Source: Nitrososphaerales archaeon
Lineage (GTDB): Archaea > Thermoproteota > Nitrososphaeria > Nitrososphaerales > UBA57
Length of the DNA: 23,403 nt
NCBI GenBank assembly: GCA_022449325.1
Contig: JAKUSK010000006.1
Location: forward strand, 1-23,403
Direction: 5' to 3'
Shown: piece after piece, positions 21,270-23,403 of the stretch
How the letters are laid out: every line of letters begins with the position of its first letter
How positions within the stretch are numbered: position 1 is the first letter of the stretch
Position numbers and translations under genes: made by a program
The notes under the pieces: generated by a model
What the model saw: only the letters and a program-made list of their open reading frames with translations
What the model was told of the DNA's origin: nothing
The model's database searches: none

Positions 21270-22340
21270 ATGACTCACATGATTAAATGTCTTACAAAAG
21301 AGGGAGAAATACTCAAAGATGTGAATATTGACCTTTCTGAATCAGAACTCATCAAAGCTTATCAAACTATGGTTCTAACACGAACTCTTGATACAAAAAT
21401 GGTTGCTCTTCAAAGACAAGGTCGTATTGGTTTCTATTTACCATCATATGGCGAAGAAGCTTGTTCAGTAGGAAGTGCACTTGGCGTTTCAAATAACGAT
21501 TGGTTCTTTCCTGCCTATAGAGAACAGGGTGCTATGCTTCTCAAAGGTGTTACTCTAAATTTCATAATTTCGCATTTACGTGGAAGTGCAGAAGATGAAC
21601 ATAAAGGAAGATCTCTTCCAGGTTTATTTGGTTGTAGTTCCAAACGATTTGTTCCTCCATCTGCACCCGTAGGAACACAAATTTCTCATGCAGTGGGTAC
21701 TGCATTTGCTTCAAAACTTCTTGATGATAACGTCGCCACTATTGTTTATTTCGGAGATGGCGCAACATCATCTAATGATTTTCATTCTGGACTTAATTTT
21801 GCTGGTGTTTATAAAACCCCTACAGTTTTCTTTTGTAAAAACAATCAATGGGCTATCTCTACAAATATTTCAAATCAAACTGCTTCTAATGGAATTGCAA
21901 TTAAAGCCAAAGCCTATGGTTTCGATGGTGTTGTTGTTGATGGTAACGATATTCTTGCTGTCTATATGGCTACCAAGTCTGCTATGGAAAAAGCTCGTGC
22001 AGGAAAAGGCCCTACTCTTATCGAAGCGAAAACCTATCGACTTTCTTCTCATTCTACTTCTGACGATGGTTCACGATACCAAGATCAAACCGAGTACGAT
22101 GACTGGCTGTCTCAAGATCCAATTGCCCGATTTCGTAAATACCTCGAAAATTCTGGTATATGGAATCGTGATCTTGAACAAGAAATTCAACAAAAAACCG
22201 AGCGCCAGATTACTGAAGCAATTACTCAGGCAGAATCTTCTCCTATGCCTAGCTTAGATTCCTTAATTACAGATGTTTATTCAGAGATTCCTGATTCTCT
22301 AAAAGATGATTTTCAATCTCTAAAAGATTCTAAAAATTAG
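21270..22340 (+). CDS. pdhA: 2-oxoacid dehydrogenase E1 component, alpha subunit
   Basis: The 356-residue protein binds thiamine diphosphate and, with a beta subunit, decarboxylates pyruvate or a branched-chain 2-oxoacid to feed the lipoyl E2 core. The ThDP/Mg2+ motif is GDGATSSNDFHSGLNFAGVY starting at residue 162 and ending NN at 191-192 (KNNQWAIST). Upstream QGRIGFYLPSYGEEACSVGS and PAYREQG at 81-87 are the conserved substrate/cofactor lobe. The tail AKTYRLSSHSTSDDGSRYQD holds the loop phosphorylated in eukaryotes. The expected partners (E1-beta, E2, E3) are not adjacent: the next gene is convergent and unrelated. Which oxoacid it uses cannot be told. TATA-like TTAAAAAG at 21227-21234 lies 36-43 bp upstream. 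Confidence 0.93.
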   Translation: MTHMIKCLTKEGEILKDVNIDLSESELIKAYQTMVLTRTLDTKMVALQRQGRIGFYLPSYGEEACSVGSALGVSNNDWFFPAYREQGAMLLKGVTLNFIISHLRGSAEDEHKGRSLPGLFGCSSKRFVPPSAPVGTQISHAVGTAFASKLLDDNVATIVYFGDGATSSNDFHSGLNFAGVYKTPTVFFCKNNQWAISTNISNQTASNGIAIKAKAYGFDGVVVDGNDILAVYMATKSAMEKARAGKGPTLIEAKTYRLSSHSTSDDGSRYQDQTEYDDWLSQDPIARFRKYLENSGIWNRDLEQEIQQKTERQITEAITQAESSPMPSLDSLITDVYSEIPDSLKDDFQSLKDSKN

Positions 22341-22341
22341 A

Positions 22342-22893
22342 TTATAATCCAGATATTTCTTGACGTGCACTATTAGTTTTTTTCCATTCGTTGTATTCTT
22401 TTTGTCTATCTATAACTCGATTTTTTACAATTAATCCTATAACGATTAACGCAACTGCTATTCCAATTATGAACGAAGAATCTTCTAGTATTGATTTATT
22501 TGATACTAATATTCTAAATTGAGTATCGAGTGGCGGACCTGACTCTCGTGTTACATCTATCTTTACATCGTATATTCCTTCATTCTTCAAATTATATTTG
22601 ATTGAAAAATCCCCTTCTATGATCTCATTTCCTGGAACTTCTATTATATCCGATACTCTTCCACTGTCCTCAAAAAATGTAATTACAACTTGTATGTTTT
22701 CTAATCCTATATCCGTAACTGCGTCTTGTACACTGAAACTTAGATAGAAATCTTCATCTTCTACTACAAATGCTGGATCAGTAATGAATTGAAAAATCAC
22801 TCCATTTACTTCTATCTCTGAACCACCTAGTATATGTCCTTCTGTTTGAGGTACCAATAATATCAAAAGTAAAAACATGAAAAATATTCTCAT
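22342..22893 (-). CDS. Signal-anchored extracellular domain protein
   Basis: The 183-residue protein starts with a signal peptide (residues 1-19, hydrophobic FFMFLLLILLVP), then a beta-rich domain (about 25-130) with an Ig/YtkA-like feel: FLSFSVQDAVTDIGLENIQV-type strands and a polar NEGIYDVKIDV segment, and ends with one membrane helix (141-156) and a short charged cytoplasmic tail rich in K/R/E. Such a build, extracellular beta-domain then C-terminal anchor, is common in archaeal surface proteins. I do not recognise a precise family. It converges with the E1-alpha gene, with one base between stops. A TTTAAA-type TATA lies about 30 bp before its ATG. Confidence 0.65.
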   Translation of the reverse strand: MRIFFMFLLLILLVPQTEGHILGGSEIEVNGVIFQFITDPAFVVEDEDFYLSFSVQDAVTDIGLENIQVVITFFEDSGRVSDIIEVPGNEIIEGDFSIKYNLKNEGIYDVKIDVTRESGPPLDTQFRILVSNKSILEDSSFIIGIAVALIVIGLIVKNRVIDRQKEYNEWKKTNSARQEISGL

Positions 22894-22950
22894 TACAAGT
22901 AATATGATGACTTCAAGAGTTTAAATGTAATGCTACTTAACACCATTTTA

Positions 22951-22973
22951 ATGATGGATGCTGGCTTCATCAT
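22951..22973 (+). repeat. Small inverted repeat upstream of the antiporter
   Basis: ATGATG (22951-22956) and CATCAT (22968-22973) form a 6-bp hairpin with an 11-nt loop, just after a TATA-like TTTTAA (22946-22951) and before GGTGA (22979-22983), about nine bases ahead of the TTG start. It may act as a weak leader structure or operator, or be chance in AT-rich DNA. Confidence 0.3.
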
Positions 22974-22991
22974 CACTGGTGAATATATTTC

Positions 22992-23403
22992 TTGGAAATC
23001 GAAGTAGTTTTCTTTTCGATTGGCATTATTACAATTATTGGTTATGTAGCTTCTAACATTTTCGATAGGACTGGAATTCCTGATACACCTTTCTTGATAC
23101 TATTAGGTTTTATTGGCGCAACTGCACTTTCAAGAACTGCTTCAGGTTTTGACCAAACTAGTCTCGATTCTGCCGCTCCTTATCTTGCTGGACTTGCTAT
23201 TGCTGTAATATTATTTAACGGTGGTATGTATCTAAAAATCCGTCAGGTAATTGAAGAAACACCGCGTGGTTTTTTCGTAACAGCTACAAGCGTCATAATC
23301 ACCATTATAACACTTACTGCTGTAGGCTATTTCATTAACGAATACATACTTGATAATGCTTGGGGCAGAGGACCCAATGCTATATTTGCATCATTATTTT
23401 TCG
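22992..23403 (+). CDS. CPA-type Na+(K+)/H+ antiporter, 5' part
   Basis: The frame stays open to the window end (137 complete codons). The N-terminal region is hydrophobic, with four clear membrane segments: LEIEVVFFSIGIITIIGYVA, PFLILLGFIGATALSRTASG, APYLAGLAIAVILFNGGMYL and FVTATSVIITIITLTAVGYF. The APYLAGLAIAVILFNGGM piece with LILLGFIGATAL is typical of the cation/proton antiporter-1 (NhaP/Kef-like) fold. These exchangers use the proton gradient to expel Na+ or K+. The TTG at 22992 is chosen because GGTGA lies nine bases upstream and a stop (TGA at 22980) precedes it in frame. The ion-binding Asp pair lies beyond the window. Confidence 0.82.
   Translation, partial: MEIEVVFFSIGIITIIGYVASNIFDRTGIPDTPFLILLGFIGATALSRTASGFDQTSLDSAAPYLAGLAIAVILFNGGMYLKIRQVIEETPRGFFVTATSVIITIITLTAVGYFINEYILDNAWGRGPNAIFASLFF

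Noticed and set aside
21688..22257. 189-residue plus-strand frame inside the E1-alpha gene
   Set aside because: Leucine/lysine-rich out-of-frame reading of a gene with intact ThDP motifs.
1..23403. Insertion sequence, prophage, defence island or toxin-antitoxin system
   Set aside because: I saw no transposase, integrase, terminal inverted repeats, restriction genes or toxin motif, and the region is conserved housekeeping order.

Overview
The window is one long archaeal ribosomal-protein region (S10/spc/alpha-type order) in an AT-rich, densely packed genome. Archaeal identity is secure. It carries archaea/eukaryote-type ribosomal proteins (S4e, L19e, L32e, L24 and S14 in archaeal form, and a probable S25e), RNase P protein 1, archaeal adenylate kinase, archaeal Cbf5/TruB, an ATP-dependent DNA ligase, a splicing endonuclease and TATA-box-like leaderless promoters. 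The gene set and the heterotrophy-type E1 dehydrogenase would fit an uncultured, low-GC, probably marine planktonic archaeon. I cannot decide from sequence alone between a Thermoplasmata-related euryarchaeon (MGII/MGIII type) and a Thaumarchaeota-related lineage. The S25e and the DNA ligase look thaumarchaeal, while several ribosomal proteins look euryarchaeal.

Layout. 1-571: 3' part of a HAD (NagD-type) phosphatase. 568-4997, minus strand: DNA ligase, PhoU-like DUF47 protein, tRNA-splicing endonuclease EndA, tRNA m1A methyltransferase TrmI and an unknown six-helix membrane protein, reading in that order. 5087-20685, plus strand: S25e, then L3-L4-L23-L2-S19, a 74-bp gap with a likely internal promoter, then L22-S3-L29-Rnp1-S17-L14-L24-S4e-L5-S14-S8-L6-L32e-L19e-L18-S5-L30-L15-SecY-Adk-Cmk-TruB. 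Most of these genes overlap or are separated by fewer than 15 bp. 20733-20840: a class II tRNA-Ser(GGA) with a 10-nt intron in the anticodon loop and a suspicious ~11-12-nt extra segment in the D-loop. 20842-21126: a small minus-strand unknown gene. 21270-22340: a lone E1-alpha subunit of a 2-oxoacid dehydrogenase. 22342-22893: a minus-strand, signal-anchored extracellular domain protein. 22992-end: the 5' part of a CPA-type Na+(K+)/H+ antiporter.

The genes together make ribosomes (24 ribosomal proteins including S25e), insert membrane proteins (SecY), supply nucleotides (Adk, Cmk) and mature RNA (Rnp1, TruB/Cbf5, EndA, TrmI). The intron-bearing tRNA and the endonuclease expected to splice it lie about 18 kb apart in the same window. 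I did not see a clearly new defence or mobile system. The items most worth a second look are the tRNA with its possible double insertion, the near-perfect in-frame DNA repeats in the N-terminal tails of L32e and S5, the orphan E1-alpha gene, and the S25e gene placed in front of L3.
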